The notes below the pieces were generated by a model. That model made no database searches. It saw only the letters and a program-made list of their open reading frames with translations, and had not been told where the DNA came from. A program made the position numbers and the translations under genes. From positions 1 through 64,000 of the forward strand of contig JADBXP010000004.1 of NCBI GenBank assembly GCA_020403455.1: DNA of 64,000 nucleotides, read 5' to 3'. The stretch's first letter is position 1; each line of letters opens with the position of its first letter. Source of the DNA: Chitinophagaceae bacterium (lineage in GTDB: Bacteria > Bacteroidota > Bacteroidia > Chitinophagales > Chitinophagaceae). Positions 37,720-48,858 of this stretch are shown here, one piece after another.

Positions 37720-39765
37720 CTATTTTTTGGTAGCCACCCGGTAGAGAATCCATCCCATTAGGGCAAAAAATACAGTGCCGAGTAAGAAATAGCCTCCCTC
37801 ACCAATCGATGACATGATTTTGTGTTCTGTATTCACGGCACCCAGCAATTTTTCACCACTGGCGGAGCCGGCCAAAAAGGCAATCAACACCCCGGCTACT
37901 GCACCTCCGGCAACCAGTCCTGTTGCAAACAAATTACCCCGGCCCAGTTCTTCTTCCTCCGGATTTACTTCTTGCTGGTCTTTTTTCTGGCGGCTTTCTA
38001 CCAATCCACGAATCGCGCCACCGATGAAGATCGGTAATGTGGTAGCCAGGGGAAGGTAAACGCCAATAGCAAAGCTGAGGGCCTTGATGCCACAGAGTTC
38101 CATGGTCACTGCGAGGAATACGCCTACTACCACATATTGCCAATCGAGGTTTTGTGAAAGTATCCCTTTGATCAGTGTTGCCATCAGTGTGGCTTGTGGG
38201 GCAGGAAATTTTTCTGTGCCGATGGCATGTTGGATGCCTTGTTCCACCATTTCAGAAGAGGGCTTATCCAGAAATTTCACGGTGATGCCGATAACAATGG
38301 AAGAAACAATAGCACCCACGAACAATGCTATCTGTTGATTTCTGGGTGTCGCACCCACGATGAATCCACTTTTCAAATCCTGTGAGGTGGCGCCTGCATT
38401 GGCAGCAGCAATACAGATCATACCGCCGACAACCAACACCAGTGGCTCAAATGCTTGCCCCGTCCAACCCACTGCTAAGAAAATCAGACTGGTTCCCATC
38501 ACAGTGGCGATGGTCATGCCGCTGATCGGACTATTAGAAGATCCGATCAATCCTACAATGCGGCTGGCAACTGTAACGAATAAGGCGCCGAATAAAAGTA
38601 CAAGCACGCCCACGAGTAATTTTTGTACAAGACTGTCCCCGGGTATTTGTGGCAACAAGGTGATGAGTGCTACCAGTCCGAGACTTCCGAAGCCCACTAT
38701 TTTTAAACTCAGGTCTTTTTCTGTTCTCAATACTGAAGCGGCAGAGGTTTCGCCTTCTGCTTTGAGCGATGCCATACTTCCTTTAACGGATTGGATGATG
38801 GTGGGGATGGTTTTGATCAGGGTAATGATACCTCCTGCTGCCACAGCACCGGCACCTATCTGACGAACATATGCATAGTAGATCGCACTGGAATAATCTC
38901 CAAAAGTCTTCGTAACAGGGTCCCATCCGCCCTTGCCACCGGCACGGGCGACATCCGCCAGATAACCCAGTTTTACCAACTGTGTAGCGATGACTTCTCC
39001 CGGCACGAGAGTACTCAGCAAGGGAATCAATACGAGCCAACTCAACACACTACCTGCTACCAGTACTCCGGCAATGCGCCAGCCGATGATATAACCCACA
39101 CCGAGGTATTCGGGTGTGATCTCTCCGGAGATTTTGGCTGAAGGAAAAAATTTATTGATTTGTCGAGTAGCGTAATAAGGTGTTTCTGCAATCACGTGCA
39201 GTACTTTTTGCAGCAGTGCATAGAGGAAGGCCACGCCCAGTCCCCAGAAAGCCGTTCTGGCAAAATCCCCGCCCTTCTCTCCGGCTTTCAGTACGTCGCC
39301 ACAGGCAGTACCTTCCGGATAAGGCAGGGTTTCGTGCTCATTAACGATAAGGGCTTTGCGCAGGGGAACCATTAACAAGGTACCCAACAATCCACCGACA
39401 ATGGCGAGGATAAGAATGGTGAGGTAATTAAAATATTCCGCACTGGTGGGCGATGACAAAAACAGGAAGCCGGGCAGGGTGAAAGCAACACCGGCAGCGA
39501 TGCTTTCTCCGGCTGAACCGGTGGTTTGAATAATATTGTTCTCGAGGATAGTAGTCTTCAGCAATTTTCTTCCCAGTGTGATAGCAATAACTGCAATAGG
39601 AATGGAAGCTGATACGGTCAATCCGGCTTTCAATGCCAGGTAAACAGTGGAAGCACCAAAGATGACGCCGAATAAACTACCTACTAAGATTGACTTAACG
39701 GTCAGTTCTTTCATGTTCGATTCAGGAGCCACATAGGGGCGGAAGGATTTTTTTGTAGCAGACAT
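37720..39765 (-). CDS. OPT family oligopeptide transporter
   Basis: Likely start MSATKKSFRPYVAPESNMKELTVKSILVGSLFGVIFGASTVYLALKAGLTVSASIPIAVIAI at 39765; many TM segments. Confidence 0.93.
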   Translation of the reverse strand: MSATKKSFRPYVAPESNMKELTVKSILVGSLFGVIFGASTVYLALKAGLTVSASIPIAVIAITLGRKLLKTTILENNIIQTTGSAGESIAAGVAFTLPGFLFLSSPTSAEYFNYLTILILAIVGGLLGTLLMVPLRKALIVNEHETLPYPEGTACGDVLKAGEKGGDFARTAFWGLGVAFLYALLQKVLHVIAETPYYATRQINKFFPSAKISGEITPEYLGVGYIIGWRIAGVLVAGSVLSWLVLIPLLSTLVPGEVIATQLVKLGYLADVARAGGKGGWDPVTKTFGDYSSAIYYAYVRQIGAGAVAAGGIITLIKTIPTIIQSVKGSMASLKAEGETSAASVLRTEKDLSLKIVGFGSLGLVALITLLPQIPGDSLVQKLLVGVLVLLFGALFVTVASRIVGLIGSSNSPISGMTIATVMGTSLIFLAVGWTGQAFEPLVLVVGGMICIAAANAGATSQDLKSGFIVGATPRNQQIALFVGAIVSSIVIGITVKFLDKPSSEMVEQGIQHAIGTEKFPAPQATLMATLIKGILSQNLDWQYVVVGVFLAVTMELCGIKALSFAIGVYLPLATTLPIFIGGAIRGLVESRQKKDQQEVNPEEEELGRGNLFATGLVAGGAVAGVLIAFLAGSASGEKLLGAVNTEHKIMSSIGEGGYFLLGTVFFALMGWILYRVATKK

Positions 39766-39856
39766 GGCAAGTATTTTTATGGTAGGGAAAACTGCAGCGG
39801 ATAAATTCAGTTTCCGCTGTATCTTTCCAATATCTTTAAGTCCCAAAATACGACAT

Positions 39857-41323
39857 ATGAGTGAATTGCAGCAAGAAGTGAAGAAAACGGGTATGCCGCC
39901 GGCGGTTCCATACATCATTGGTAATGAGGCAGCAGAACGTTTCAGCTTTTATGGCATCCGTGCTATCATGACCACTTTTCTGGTAACACAGTTTTACAAT
40001 CCTACCGCAGACCCGGCCTTACAGACTGTGGCAGAAGCAAAATCGAATGAGTTAACACACATTTTTGTATCTGTGGCTTATTTCATGCCGATGGTGGGAG
40101 GAATTCTGGCTGATTGGTTTTTTGGTAAGTACAAGGTAATACTCTACGTTTCTATATTGTATGCTTGCGGCAATCTGATGCTGGCGATGAACACCAATAA
40201 TCTGACTTTGTTCTCCTGGGGACTGGTCATCATTGCCGTTGCTGCCGGAGGCATTAAGTCCTGCGTTTCTGCCAACGTAGGTGACCAGTTTGACAAATCG
40301 AATGAGCACTTGTTGAGTAAGATGTATGGCTGGTTTTATTTTACCATCAATTCGGGTTCTATTGTATCAACCGCCCTGATTCCGCTGGTCTATAAACATT
40401 GGGGGCCCAAGCTGGCTTTTGGAATTCCCGGTATTTTGATGGTGCTGGCAACTTTTATTTTCTGGCTGGGCAGAAAAAAGTATGTGCGGGTTCCGCCCTC
40501 CGGATATAAGCGGGAGAATTTCATGTCCATTACCTGGGCAGCACTGGTAGAGAGTTACAGAAGTCTTTTCCGATCGAAGGCAGCCAATGCGAATGAAGGG
40601 AGTTTTTGGGTTCGTATCCAAAACAGGCATCATTTTTCAGAGCAGGCAATAGAAGGTGTTCAGGCGGTTTACCGCATTTTAATGGTCTTTGCCTTTACGC
40701 CGGTTTTCTGGGCTTTGTGGGACCAAAACCTGGCGGAGTGGGTTTTACAATCCGCCAAGCTGGACCGCCATATTTTTGGCATTGAGCTACTGACAGAACA
40801 GGTACAAATCTTCAATCCAATCTTTTTGCTGAGCCTGATTCCGGTTTTCACTTACTGGATATTTCCGGCCATGGAGAAGGCAGGGTTCACCATTACTCCA
40901 CTCAAGAAAATAGGTGCCGGTTTGTTTTTAACAGCCGCATCCTTTGTGATCATTGCCCTTATACAGCAAGAAATTGACCTCGGTAATAAGCCATCCGTAT
41001 GGTGGCAGATCCTGGCATACCTCCTGCTAGCTGCAGCGGAAGTGTTGGTGTCGATTACCTGTCTGGAATATGCCTATACCCATTCGCCCAAGTCGATGAA
41101 AAGTACCATGAGTGCCCTCTATTTGCTGGGTATTTCATTGGGGAACATCTTCGTTAGTTTGGTCAACAACAGCATTGCCAATGGCGGATTTTTCGCTCAA
41201 TACACGGGGGCAAGTTATTTCTGGTTGTTCACGGGTATCATGGTAGTGAATGCAGTATTGTTCCTGCTGGTTGCACGTCACCTTCCGGAAAAAAGATACG
41301 TGGGAGTGGAAGAAACTGCATAA
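39857..41323 (+). CDS. POT-family peptide MFS transporter
   Basis: Likely start 39857 (MSELQQEVKKTGMPPAVPYIIGNEAAERFSFYGIRAIMTTFLV); FYFTINSGSIVS. Confidence 0.95.
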   Translation: MSELQQEVKKTGMPPAVPYIIGNEAAERFSFYGIRAIMTTFLVTQFYNPTADPALQTVAEAKSNELTHIFVSVAYFMPMVGGILADWFFGKYKVILYVSILYACGNLMLAMNTNNLTLFSWGLVIIAVAAGGIKSCVSANVGDQFDKSNEHLLSKMYGWFYFTINSGSIVSTALIPLVYKHWGPKLAFGIPGILMVLATFIFWLGRKKYVRVPPSGYKRENFMSITWAALVESYRSLFRSKAANANEGSFWVRIQNRHHFSEQAIEGVQAVYRILMVFAFTPVFWALWDQNLAEWVLQSAKLDRHIFGIELLTEQVQIFNPIFLLSLIPVFTYWIFPAMEKAGFTITPLKKIGAGLFLTAASFVIIALIQQEIDLGNKPSVWWQILAYLLLAAAEVLVSITCLEYAYTHSPKSMKSTMSALYLLGISLGNIFVSLVNNSIANGGFFAQYTGASYFWLFTGIMVVNAVLFLLVARHLPEKRYVGVEETA

Positions 41324-41375
41324 ACAGGGCTTCAATCCATCATCCCTTATTACCTTCGCCGCAAATAGATTTGGA

Positions 41376-42668
41376 ATGAATATTTTGTTACTAGGATCCG
41401 GTGGACGAGAGCATGCGTTGGCCTGGAAAATAGCTGCCAGTCCGCACTGCAGCGGTTTATGGATAGCACCCGGTAATCCAGGTACGGCCCAACTGGGCAC
41501 CAATTTACCGCTGGGGGTGAATGATTTTCCTGCCCTCAGGCAGGCATGCATCGAACAGCAGATAGACATGGTAGTGGTAGGACCGGAAGATCCGCTGGTG
41601 AATGGCATCTATGATTTTTTCAAGGCGGATGAAGCTACCAGCCATATCATTGTAGTTGGTCCTTCCCGCGCAGCGGCCCAATTGGAAGGAAGTAAATTCT
41701 TCAGCAAGCAATTCATGCATCGCCACGGCATTCCTACCGCCTCTTATGCCAGCTTTACTGCCGAAAATTATGAGGAAGGAAGGAAATATATCAGCAATCA
41801 CCCGCTACCCGTGGTCATCAAGGCCGACGGACTCGCAGCCGGGAAGGGTGTGGTCGTGGCTGCCACCCACGAGGAAGCGCTCAGGGCTTATGAGCAGATG
41901 ATCAAGGAAGAACAGTTCGGAGCTGCGGGAAACACGGTAGTGGTAGAGTCCTTTTTAACGGGTATTGAAGTCAGTGTTTTTGTCCTCACCGACGGGGAAA
42001 GTTATCAGATCATCGGGCATGCCAAGGATTATAAGCGGGTGGGGGAAGGAGATACCGGTCCCAACACCGGTGGTATGGGCTGTATCAGTCCGGTACCCTT
42101 TGTAGATGATGCCTTCATGCAAAAGGTTACTGAACGCATCATTGAGCCCACCATCGCGGGTATCAGGGCGGAAGAGTTGGTGTACAAGGGTTTTATCTTT
42201 TTCGGATTGATGAATGTGGGGGGAGAACCCTGGGTGATAGAATACAACTGTCGCATGGGTGACCCGGAAACAGAGATTGTGATGCCCCTGCTGCAGACCG
42301 ATCTGGTGGCATTGCTCGCAGCGATGGACAATGGTACGTTGGGAGATGCCAATATCTCCTTTTATGATAAGAAGGGTGCTACCATTGTGGCGGTAAGTGA
42401 GGGTTATCCCGGTAACTATCCAAAAAATCGGGTGATCACCGGACTAGATACCATTGCAGCGGGTGGAGATACCCTGGTATTTCAGGCAGGAACAACCAAC
42501 AAAGGAGAAGCAATAGTCACCTCCGGTGGAAGAGTGTTGGCAGTGACTGCTTTTGGTGATACACTGACATCGGCTGTACAACATGCCAGAACAACCTTAG
42601 ATCGGATACATTTCGAGGGCATGTACTTCCGCAGCGATATCGGGTATGAATTTCCCGATCAGAAATGA
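41376..42668 (+). CDS. purD: Phosphoribosylamine--glycine ligase
   Basis: [55 protein letters not shown]. Confidence 0.97.
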   Translation: MNILLLGSGGREHALAWKIAASPHCSGLWIAPGNPGTAQLGTNLPLGVNDFPALRQACIEQQIDMVVVGPEDPLVNGIYDFFKADEATSHIIVVGPSRAAAQLEGSKFFSKQFMHRHGIPTASYASFTAENYEEGRKYISNHPLPVVIKADGLAAGKGVVVAATHEEALRAYEQMIKEEQFGAAGNTVVVESFLTGIEVSVFVLTDGESYQIIGHAKDYKRVGEGDTGPNTGGMGCISPVPFVDDAFMQKVTERIIEPTIAGIRAEELVYKGFIFFGLMNVGGEPWVIEYNCRMGDPETEIVMPLLQTDLVALLAAMDNGTLGDANISFYDKKGATIVAVSEGYPGNYPKNRVITGLDTIAAGGDTLVFQAGTTNKGEAIVTSGGRVLAVTAFGDTLTSAVQHARTTLDRIHFEGMYFRSDIGYEFPDQK

Positions 42669-42773
42669 ATTGCCTGAAAGCCCTGAAAAATAAGGTGTTC
42701 CACTTTGTGATTCCGTTATTTTCAATCACCTTTGTATTGATTCTACAATAGAACAGAGAATACTAAAAAGAAC

Positions 42774-43799
42774 ATGTCGATTTTTAATTTTTTTACACAG
42801 GAAATAGCTATGGACCTGGGTACTGCCAATACCCTGATCATACACAACGATGAAGTAGTGGTGAATGAGCCTTCTATCATTGCCCTTAACCGCAACAACA
42901 TGAAAGAGGTATTGGCGGTAGGAAGGAAGGCATTGTTGATGCATGAAAAGACACACGAAAGCATAAGAACTGTTCGACCGTTGAAAGATGGTGTTATTGC
43001 CGACTTCAATGCTGCCGAGTTGATGATTCGTGAGTTGATCAAAATGATCTATCCCAAGAAACCCTTGTTTCCTCCTGCCTGGAGAATGGTCATCTGTATT
43101 CCATCTTCCATCACCGAGGTAGAAAAAAGAGCAGTGCGCGATAGTGCAGAGCAAGCAGGTGCCAAAGAAGTGTACATGATCCATGAACCAATGGCTGCTG
43201 CGCTGGGTATTGGAATAGATGTGGAAGAGCCTGTAGGAAATATGATCATTGATATTGGTGGTGGTACTACCGGTATCACTGTTATTGCACTCGCAGGTAT
43301 TGTATGTGATCAAAGTATCAGAATTGCAGGTGATGAATTCACGGCAGATATCATGGAAGCATTGCGCCGCTACCACAGTCTGCTGATCGGTGAACGTACT
43401 GCCGAGCAAATTAAAATCAATGTAGGTGCTGCGATGAAAGACCTCGACAATCCACCGGATGATATTCCTGTGAATGGAAGAGACCTGGTAACAGGCATTC
43501 CCAAACAAATCATGGTCAGCTACCAGGAAATTGCAGAAGCACTCGATAAAAGTATTTTCAAAATTGAGGAGGCGATTCTCAAAGCACTGGAAACTACACC
43601 CCCGGAACTGGCATCTGATATTTACAGAAGAGGACTTTATCTCACTGGCGGTGGTGCGCTGCTGCGCGGACTGGACAAGCGACTGAGTGCAAAAATCAAA
43701 TTACCGGTACATGTGGCAGATGATCCGCTGAAGAGCGTGGTGCGCGGAACAGGATTGGCTTTGAAAAATTATCAGCGCTTCCCATTCATCATGCGCTAA
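42774..43799 (+). CDS. mreB: Rod shape-determining protein MreB
   Basis: IAMDLGTANTLIIHNDEVVVNEPSIIA; IDIGGGTTGITVIALAGIV; LTGGGALLRGLD. Confidence 0.98.
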   Translation: MSIFNFFTQEIAMDLGTANTLIIHNDEVVVNEPSIIALNRNNMKEVLAVGRKALLMHEKTHESIRTVRPLKDGVIADFNAAELMIRELIKMIYPKKPLFPPAWRMVICIPSSITEVEKRAVRDSAEQAGAKEVYMIHEPMAAALGIGIDVEEPVGNMIIDIGGGTTGITVIALAGIVCDQSIRIAGDEFTADIMEALRRYHSLLIGERTAEQIKINVGAAMKDLDNPPDDIPVNGRDLVTGIPKQIMVSYQEIAEALDKSIFKIEEAILKALETTPPELASDIYRRGLYLTGGGALLRGLDKRLSAKIKLPVHVADDPLKSVVRGTGLALKNYQRFPFIMR

Positions 43800-43898
43800 T
43801 GCAAGACTCGCCATGCATTCATGCATCCAAAACTGATTTTACCGGTCATTTCATTCACCATTTCTTTTTCTACATAGTATCTTAATTGGTAAAGGGCC

Positions 43899-44750
43899 TT
43901 GAGAAATATTTTTCTGTTCATACAACGTTACTTTACCTTCATCAGCTTTCTGGTGTTGCAGATAATCTGCATCATTTTATTGAGCAGGAGCAGTGAGAGC
44001 CACAATAGCTTCTTCTCCACAGCTGCTAATGAGGTTACCGGAAGGATTAATCGGCAGTACAGTGGCGTTACCCAATATTTCGCACTCAGAGAAACCAACA
44101 GACTGCTGGCAGAAGAAAATGCACAACTGCGCAACTTGCTAAAAGATAACTTCATCGATACGGTTGCGAAGTCCATCAATGTGACTGATAGCACGACAAG
44201 AGATTCCTCCGGAAGAACGAGGAAGTTTCGCTTTTTGCCGGCACATGTTATCGGCAACACTGTGACACTTCAAAATAATTATCTAACAATCGAAAGAGGC
44301 ACCCTGCAAGGCGTGAAAAAAGGCATGGCTGTTACTTCCCCGCAAGGAATTGTGGGTGTTGTGGTGGATGCAGGACCCAATATCAGTCGAATCATGAGTT
44401 TGTTGCACCGCAAGAGCAAGGTAAGTGCCATGCTGAAAAAAGATGGGGTGGCAGGAAGTCTGGAATGGGATGGGGCTGATCCGAGTTACCTCCTTCTCAC
44501 AGATATACCTAAGAGTTCGGTAATTAAAACCGGCGATACTGTTCTTACCAGTACTTATTCCTCTAATTTCCCTTCCAGGTTACCGATTGGTACGGTAAGT
44601 AAGATCAATTCAGACACTGAAAGTAATTTCTATACCCTACGCATCAAAACTGCCGTGAATTTCTTCAGTATCCAATATGTTTATCTGATTGACAATGCTT
44701 TTTACCAGGAACAATTCAACCTGGAACAATCAACCCCCAACAAACAATGA
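43899..44750 (+). CDS. mreC: Rod shape-determining protein MreC
   Basis: N-terminal TM, coiled coil, NNYLTIERGTLQGVKKGMAVTSPQGIVGVV; position between mreB and mreD. Confidence 0.94.
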   Translation: MRNIFLFIQRYFTFISFLVLQIICIILLSRSSESHNSFFSTAANEVTGRINRQYSGVTQYFALRETNRLLAEENAQLRNLLKDNFIDTVAKSINVTDSTTRDSSGRTRKFRFLPAHVIGNTVTLQNNYLTIERGTLQGVKKGMAVTSPQGIVGVVVDAGPNISRIMSLLHRKSKVSAMLKKDGVAGSLEWDGADPSYLLLTDIPKSSVIKTGDTVLTSTYSSNFPSRLPIGTVSKINSDTESNFYTLRIKTAVNFFSIQYVYLIDNAFYQEQFNLEQSTPNKQ

Positions 44751-45277
44751 ACCCGGTCATCAAACATATTTTCCGGTTTATCTTATTCATCCTCATTCAG
44801 GTATTTGTTTTGAATACCATTCCCCCGCTGCACCAGTTCATTGTTCCTTACCTCTATTTCCTCTTTATTTTATGGCTACCCATCGGCATCAACAGGGTGG
44901 CTTTGCTGCTAGTGGCGTTCCTGTTCGGTCTCTCGCTGGATTATTTTACAGGAACACCCGGACTGCATGCGTCACCCTGCGTGCTGATCGCCTACCTCAG
45001 GCCCTTCCTACTGCAATTGCTGCTGGCACAGGAAACGGCTGAAGCCGGATACAAGGAGCCGGGCCATGCAACCATGGGCTGGGTACCCTATATTACCTAT
45101 GCCGGTATTCTTTCCCTGATTCACCATATCTGCCTCGTATTGATCGAATGGCTACAATTCGGAGACTTCTTTTATTTCATAGGAAAAGTAACGGGTACCA
45201 CAGCAATCAGTCTGCTAATGATTCTGATAGCCGAGTTACTCATTCCCAGGAAAGAAGCCTCCCGTGCCGGAAAATAA
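44747..45277 (+). CDS. mreD: Rod shape-determining protein MreD-like
   Basis: Multi-TM, starts within the mreC stop (ATGA overlap). Confidence 0.87.
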   Translation: MNPVIKHIFRFILFILIQVFVLNTIPPLHQFIVPYLYFLFILWLPIGINRVALLLVAFLFGLSLDYFTGTPGLHASPCVLIAYLRPFLLQLLLAQETAEAGYKEPGHATMGWVPYITYAGILSLIHHICLVLIEWLQFGDFFYFIGKVTGTTAISLLMILIAELLIPRKEASRAGK

Positions 45278-45378
45278 AAAAGAGGCGAAGGAAAAATATT
45301 TCACCGAACTGACAAAAGATGTGCTGCATTTCATCAAATTTGCATCACAAGGATTACAGTTTACACCAATGAGGCGAC

Positions 45379-47487
45379 ATGTCGGTATTTAACCAAAGCA
45401 GGGGAAAAATTATTCAATTCATTTTTGCAGTTGTGGTGCTGGTGATATTGATCCAGTTGGCCAATCTTCAGATTTTTTCTGCCAAGTATAAACTGGCAGC
45501 AGAAAGCAACGCAGTGTATCGTAAGATCATTTATCCCGATCGGGGAATTATTTTCGACAGGAACCGAAAACCCATCCTGGAAAACATAATCATTTACGAC
45601 CTGATGGTTGTTCCGGCAGATGCGAGGGGAAATGATACTGCCGGTCTTTGTGCCTTGCTGCAAATTGATACCACCGAGTACAAGAAAAGAATGCGCGACC
45701 TGATTTTTAAAACCGGGATGGTTCGTCCGGGAATCTTTGAGCCCATGCTCTCCCCGGAAATGTTCGCACGCCTCAATGAAAATCTCTATAAATTCAGCGG
45801 TTTCTCACTCAGTGAACGTTCTGTTCGCAATTATCCCTACCATGCAGCCGGACACCTGCTGGGATACATCGACGAGGTTGACACTACCTTTCTACGCGTT
45901 CACAAAGACGAGGGTTATCTAATGGGAGATTATGCAGGAAGAACCGGTTTGGAGCGTACGTATGAGAAAGTGCTGATGGGCCGCAGAGGAGTAAAAAACT
46001 ATATCCGCGACAATAAGAGCCGCCTGCAAGGAGAATATGAGAAAGGCATGTATGATACGGCCGCAGTCGCGGGAAATAACATGTTCTCTTCACTGGATGT
46101 GGAGCTCCAAAAAATGGCGGAAGAATTGATGACCAATAAAGTGGGCAGCGTGGTAGCCATCGATCCGCAGACAGGAGGAATTCTGTGTATGGTGAGTGCA
46201 CCTACTTTTGATCCGAACTATTTAACAGGCAATCAGCGAAGAAAGCATTTCGCTGAATTACTGAATGATCCCCGCAAACCTTTCAACAACCGGGCCATTC
46301 AAAATAACTATTCACCCGGCTCTACGTTTAAAACAATCGTTGGCATCATTGGTTTGTCGGAAGGAGTAATCGATGAAAAATTCACAGTAACCTGTCCGGG
46401 CTTCTTCACCGGCTGTGGAACGGGCAAACCAAAATGTTTGGATAAGGGTACTTTCGCTTTCAAAGAAGCAGTAGCCCACAGTGACAACAGTTATTTCTCC
46501 ACTGTTTACAAAAGACTGCTTGACCAACCCAGGTACAAAACGACTGACAGTGCATTGAATGTATTCAATACCTATGCCGGTTCATTCGGGTTAGGCAAGC
46601 GCCTGGGCATTGATCTTCCATCTGAGAGGGGCGGACTTTTGCCCACTTCCGACTATTATAAAAAGATCTATGGCAATCGCTTCTTCCCCTGCAACATCAT
46701 TTCCAATGCGATCGGACAGGGCGAGGTAAACACAACTATGTTACAGATGGCCAATGTAATGGCCATCATCGCCAACAAAGGGTGGTATTATACGCCCCAC
46801 TTGATCGATTCTATTGAGGGAGGTGACGAAAACGGTTTGCTGGAATCATTCAAGGTAAAGAGGTGGGTAGACAAGCGAATTCCTGCCCAGGTGTTTGAGG
46901 CAGAACAAAACGCCATGCAGGCTGTAATGGAAATCGGAACTGCAGCAGCCTCTGCCGTTCCGGGCATCGTTGTCTGTGGAAAAACAGGTACGGTTGAGAA
47001 TTACGCCCGCGTAAATGGCCGGGTAGAAAAACAACAGGACCACTCTTTCTTTAGTGCCTTTGCCCCGAAAGACAATCCGAAAATTGCCATTGCAGTGATC
47101 TGCGAAAACGCCGGACAGGGTGCCTGGGCGGCTGCGCCGATAGCGAGTTTGCTGATGGAAAAATACCTGAAAGATTCTATTACCGGCAAAGCCAGAAAAG
47201 ACAAATATGACCTGATGGTCAACAAGAATCTCATTCCAAAACTAATGCGCCAGGAAATGATCAAAAATGATTCTCTGCGCAAAAAAAGAGAAGGGGAAAT
47301 ACAGAAAGCAAAAGAAGAGAAACTAAAAGCAAATCAACAAAACGCGGCCGGAAAAGTAACCACCGGAGTAGAAATGACTCCACCCAAAAACAACAGAAAG
47401 CCGGCTAACCCCTTCTCAACGCATGCAAAAAGTGAAGGAATTTTATCATCAACAGTAGAAAAAAGAAAAAAGACATACAATAGCTGA
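45379..47487 (+). CDS. mrdA: Penicillin-binding protein 2
   Basis: PDRGIIFDRNRKPILEN; SPGSTFKTI (SxxK); SDNSY (SxN); CGKTGTVENY (KTG). Confidence 0.95.
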   Translation: MSVFNQSRGKIIQFIFAVVVLVILIQLANLQIFSAKYKLAAESNAVYRKIIYPDRGIIFDRNRKPILENIIIYDLMVVPADARGNDTAGLCALLQIDTTEYKKRMRDLIFKTGMVRPGIFEPMLSPEMFARLNENLYKFSGFSLSERSVRNYPYHAAGHLLGYIDEVDTTFLRVHKDEGYLMGDYAGRTGLERTYEKVLMGRRGVKNYIRDNKSRLQGEYEKGMYDTAAVAGNNMFSSLDVELQKMAEELMTNKVGSVVAIDPQTGGILCMVSAPTFDPNYLTGNQRRKHFAELLNDPRKPFNNRAIQNNYSPGSTFKTIVGIIGLSEGVIDEKFTVTCPGFFTGCGTGKPKCLDKGTFAFKEAVAHSDNSYFSTVYKRLLDQPRYKTTDSALNVFNTYAGSFGLGKRLGIDLPSERGGLLPTSDYYKKIYGNRFFPCNIISNAIGQGEVNTTMLQMANVMAIIANKGWYYTPHLIDSIEGGDENGLLESFKVKRWVDKRIPAQVFEAEQNAMQAVMEIGTAAASAVPGIVVCGKTGTVENYARVNGRVEKQQDHSFFSAFAPKDNPKIAIAVICENAGQGAWAAAPIASLLMEKYLKDSITGKARKDKYDLMVNKNLIPKLMRQEMIKNDSLRKKREGEIQKAKEEKLKANQQNAAGKVTTGVEMTPPKNNRKPANPFSTHAKSEGILSSTVEKRKKTYNS

Positions 47488-47488
47488 T

Positions 47489-48832
47489 ATGGCAAGTTCC
47501 CGCAACAATACATTGGCGAAAGGCATCGACTGGACAGTTGTCTGGTTATACGGAGCACTTGTAGCGGTGGGCGTATTGTGCATATTCATGGTGGAATACC
47601 AAACAGGAGATAGTCTGGCAGGAACCATCTTCAAAGGAAAGACCAACTATAGCAAACAGATCTTGTTTGCCGCCTTTTGTGCAGTAGTAGGAATGTTCAT
47701 TGTCTTGACCGATAGCAAATTGTTCACAGCCCTGGCCAACCTTTCTTATGTAACAGGCATCTTACTGATGCTCGCGACCTTTGTAATAGGCAAGAACATC
47801 AATGGCTCTAAAAGCTGGATACCACTGGGAGGTGGCTTCAATCTGCAACCGGCAGAGTTGTGTAAAATTTTTGCAGCACTGGCATTGGCGAAATATTTGT
47901 CCCAACCCGAAACCATCTTTAAGAAGATACAATCACAATTACTGGCAGCTGCAATTGCTTTATTGCCGGCTGTATTATCCATCCTGCAGCATGAGTTGGG
48001 ACTAGCACTTGTGTATACCGCATTTCTGATACCCATGTACCGGGAGGGTATGCCTGCTCAGATATTGGTAATCGCCATTTCATTTGGTGTATTGGTGATT
48101 GCATCCCTGATCATTGAACCCAATTTACTGGCAGGATTACTCACCCTGATAGCCATGATCATTTTATATGCTTTGAGAAAAGCCATTCGCAGGAATAAAA
48201 GGATCATTACAATTGTAATCGCAGCCTGGGTGTTGAGTGTCGGAACACAAAGAATTCTGGTGCCTTATATTTTCAATAATGTACTGGAATGTTATCAGAG
48301 TACGCGTATCTATAGCATGGTGGGAAAAGATTACGATTGCAGCCTGAATAAAAAATCTGCCAAGAAAGCCAAAGATAAAACAGTAAAAAAACCCGATGAT
48401 TACAATGTAAGACAAAGTAAGATCGCTATTGGTTCAGGTGGAATTTTTGGCAAGGGTTTTCTAAAAGGAACTCAAACAAGGGGAAAATATGTACCGGCAC
48501 AACACACCGACTTTATCTTTACTTCCCTGGGGGAGGCTTTTGGTTTTGCCGGATGCTGTCTTTTGCTGGGTCTGTATCTGTTTCTTTTGTTTCGAATGAT
48601 ACAAATGGGAGAGCGACAGCGAAGTACTTTCAGCAGGGTGTATGCCTATTCTGTTGCCAGCATTTTTTTCTTCCACATTGCCGTGAATGTGAGTATGACC
48701 ATCGGATTGTTTCCGATTGTGGGTATTCCACTGCCACTGATCAGTTATGGAGGTTCTTCCCTACTGACTTTTACCATTTTACTTTTCATTTTACTGCGAC
48801 TGGATGCCGACAGACAGATGGTTTTGCGTTAA
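47489..48832 (+). CDS. rodA: Rod shape-determining protein RodA (SEDS family)
   Basis: VPAQHTDFIFTSLGEAFGFAGC; GIPLPLISYGGSSLLT. Confidence 0.95.
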   Translation: MASSRNNTLAKGIDWTVVWLYGALVAVGVLCIFMVEYQTGDSLAGTIFKGKTNYSKQILFAAFCAVVGMFIVLTDSKLFTALANLSYVTGILLMLATFVIGKNINGSKSWIPLGGGFNLQPAELCKIFAALALAKYLSQPETIFKKIQSQLLAAAIALLPAVLSILQHELGLALVYTAFLIPMYREGMPAQILVIAISFGVLVIASLIIEPNLLAGLLTLIAMIILYALRKAIRRNKRIITIVIAAWVLSVGTQRILVPYIFNNVLECYQSTRIYSMVGKDYDCSLNKKSAKKAKDKTVKKPDDYNVRQSKIAIGSGGIFGKGFLKGTQTRGKYVPAQHTDFIFTSLGEAFGFAGCCLLLGLYLFLLFRMIQMGERQRSTFSRVYAYSVASIFFFHIAVNVSMTIGLFPIVGIPLPLISYGGSSLLTFTILLFILLRLDADRQMVLR

Positions 48833-48858
48833 AGAGGGTGAAGCATTAGCTTTGCACC

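Noticed and set aside
42774-48832. mreBCD-PBP2-rodA operon as unusual
   Set aside because: Standard cell-shape operon; nothing anomalous seen.
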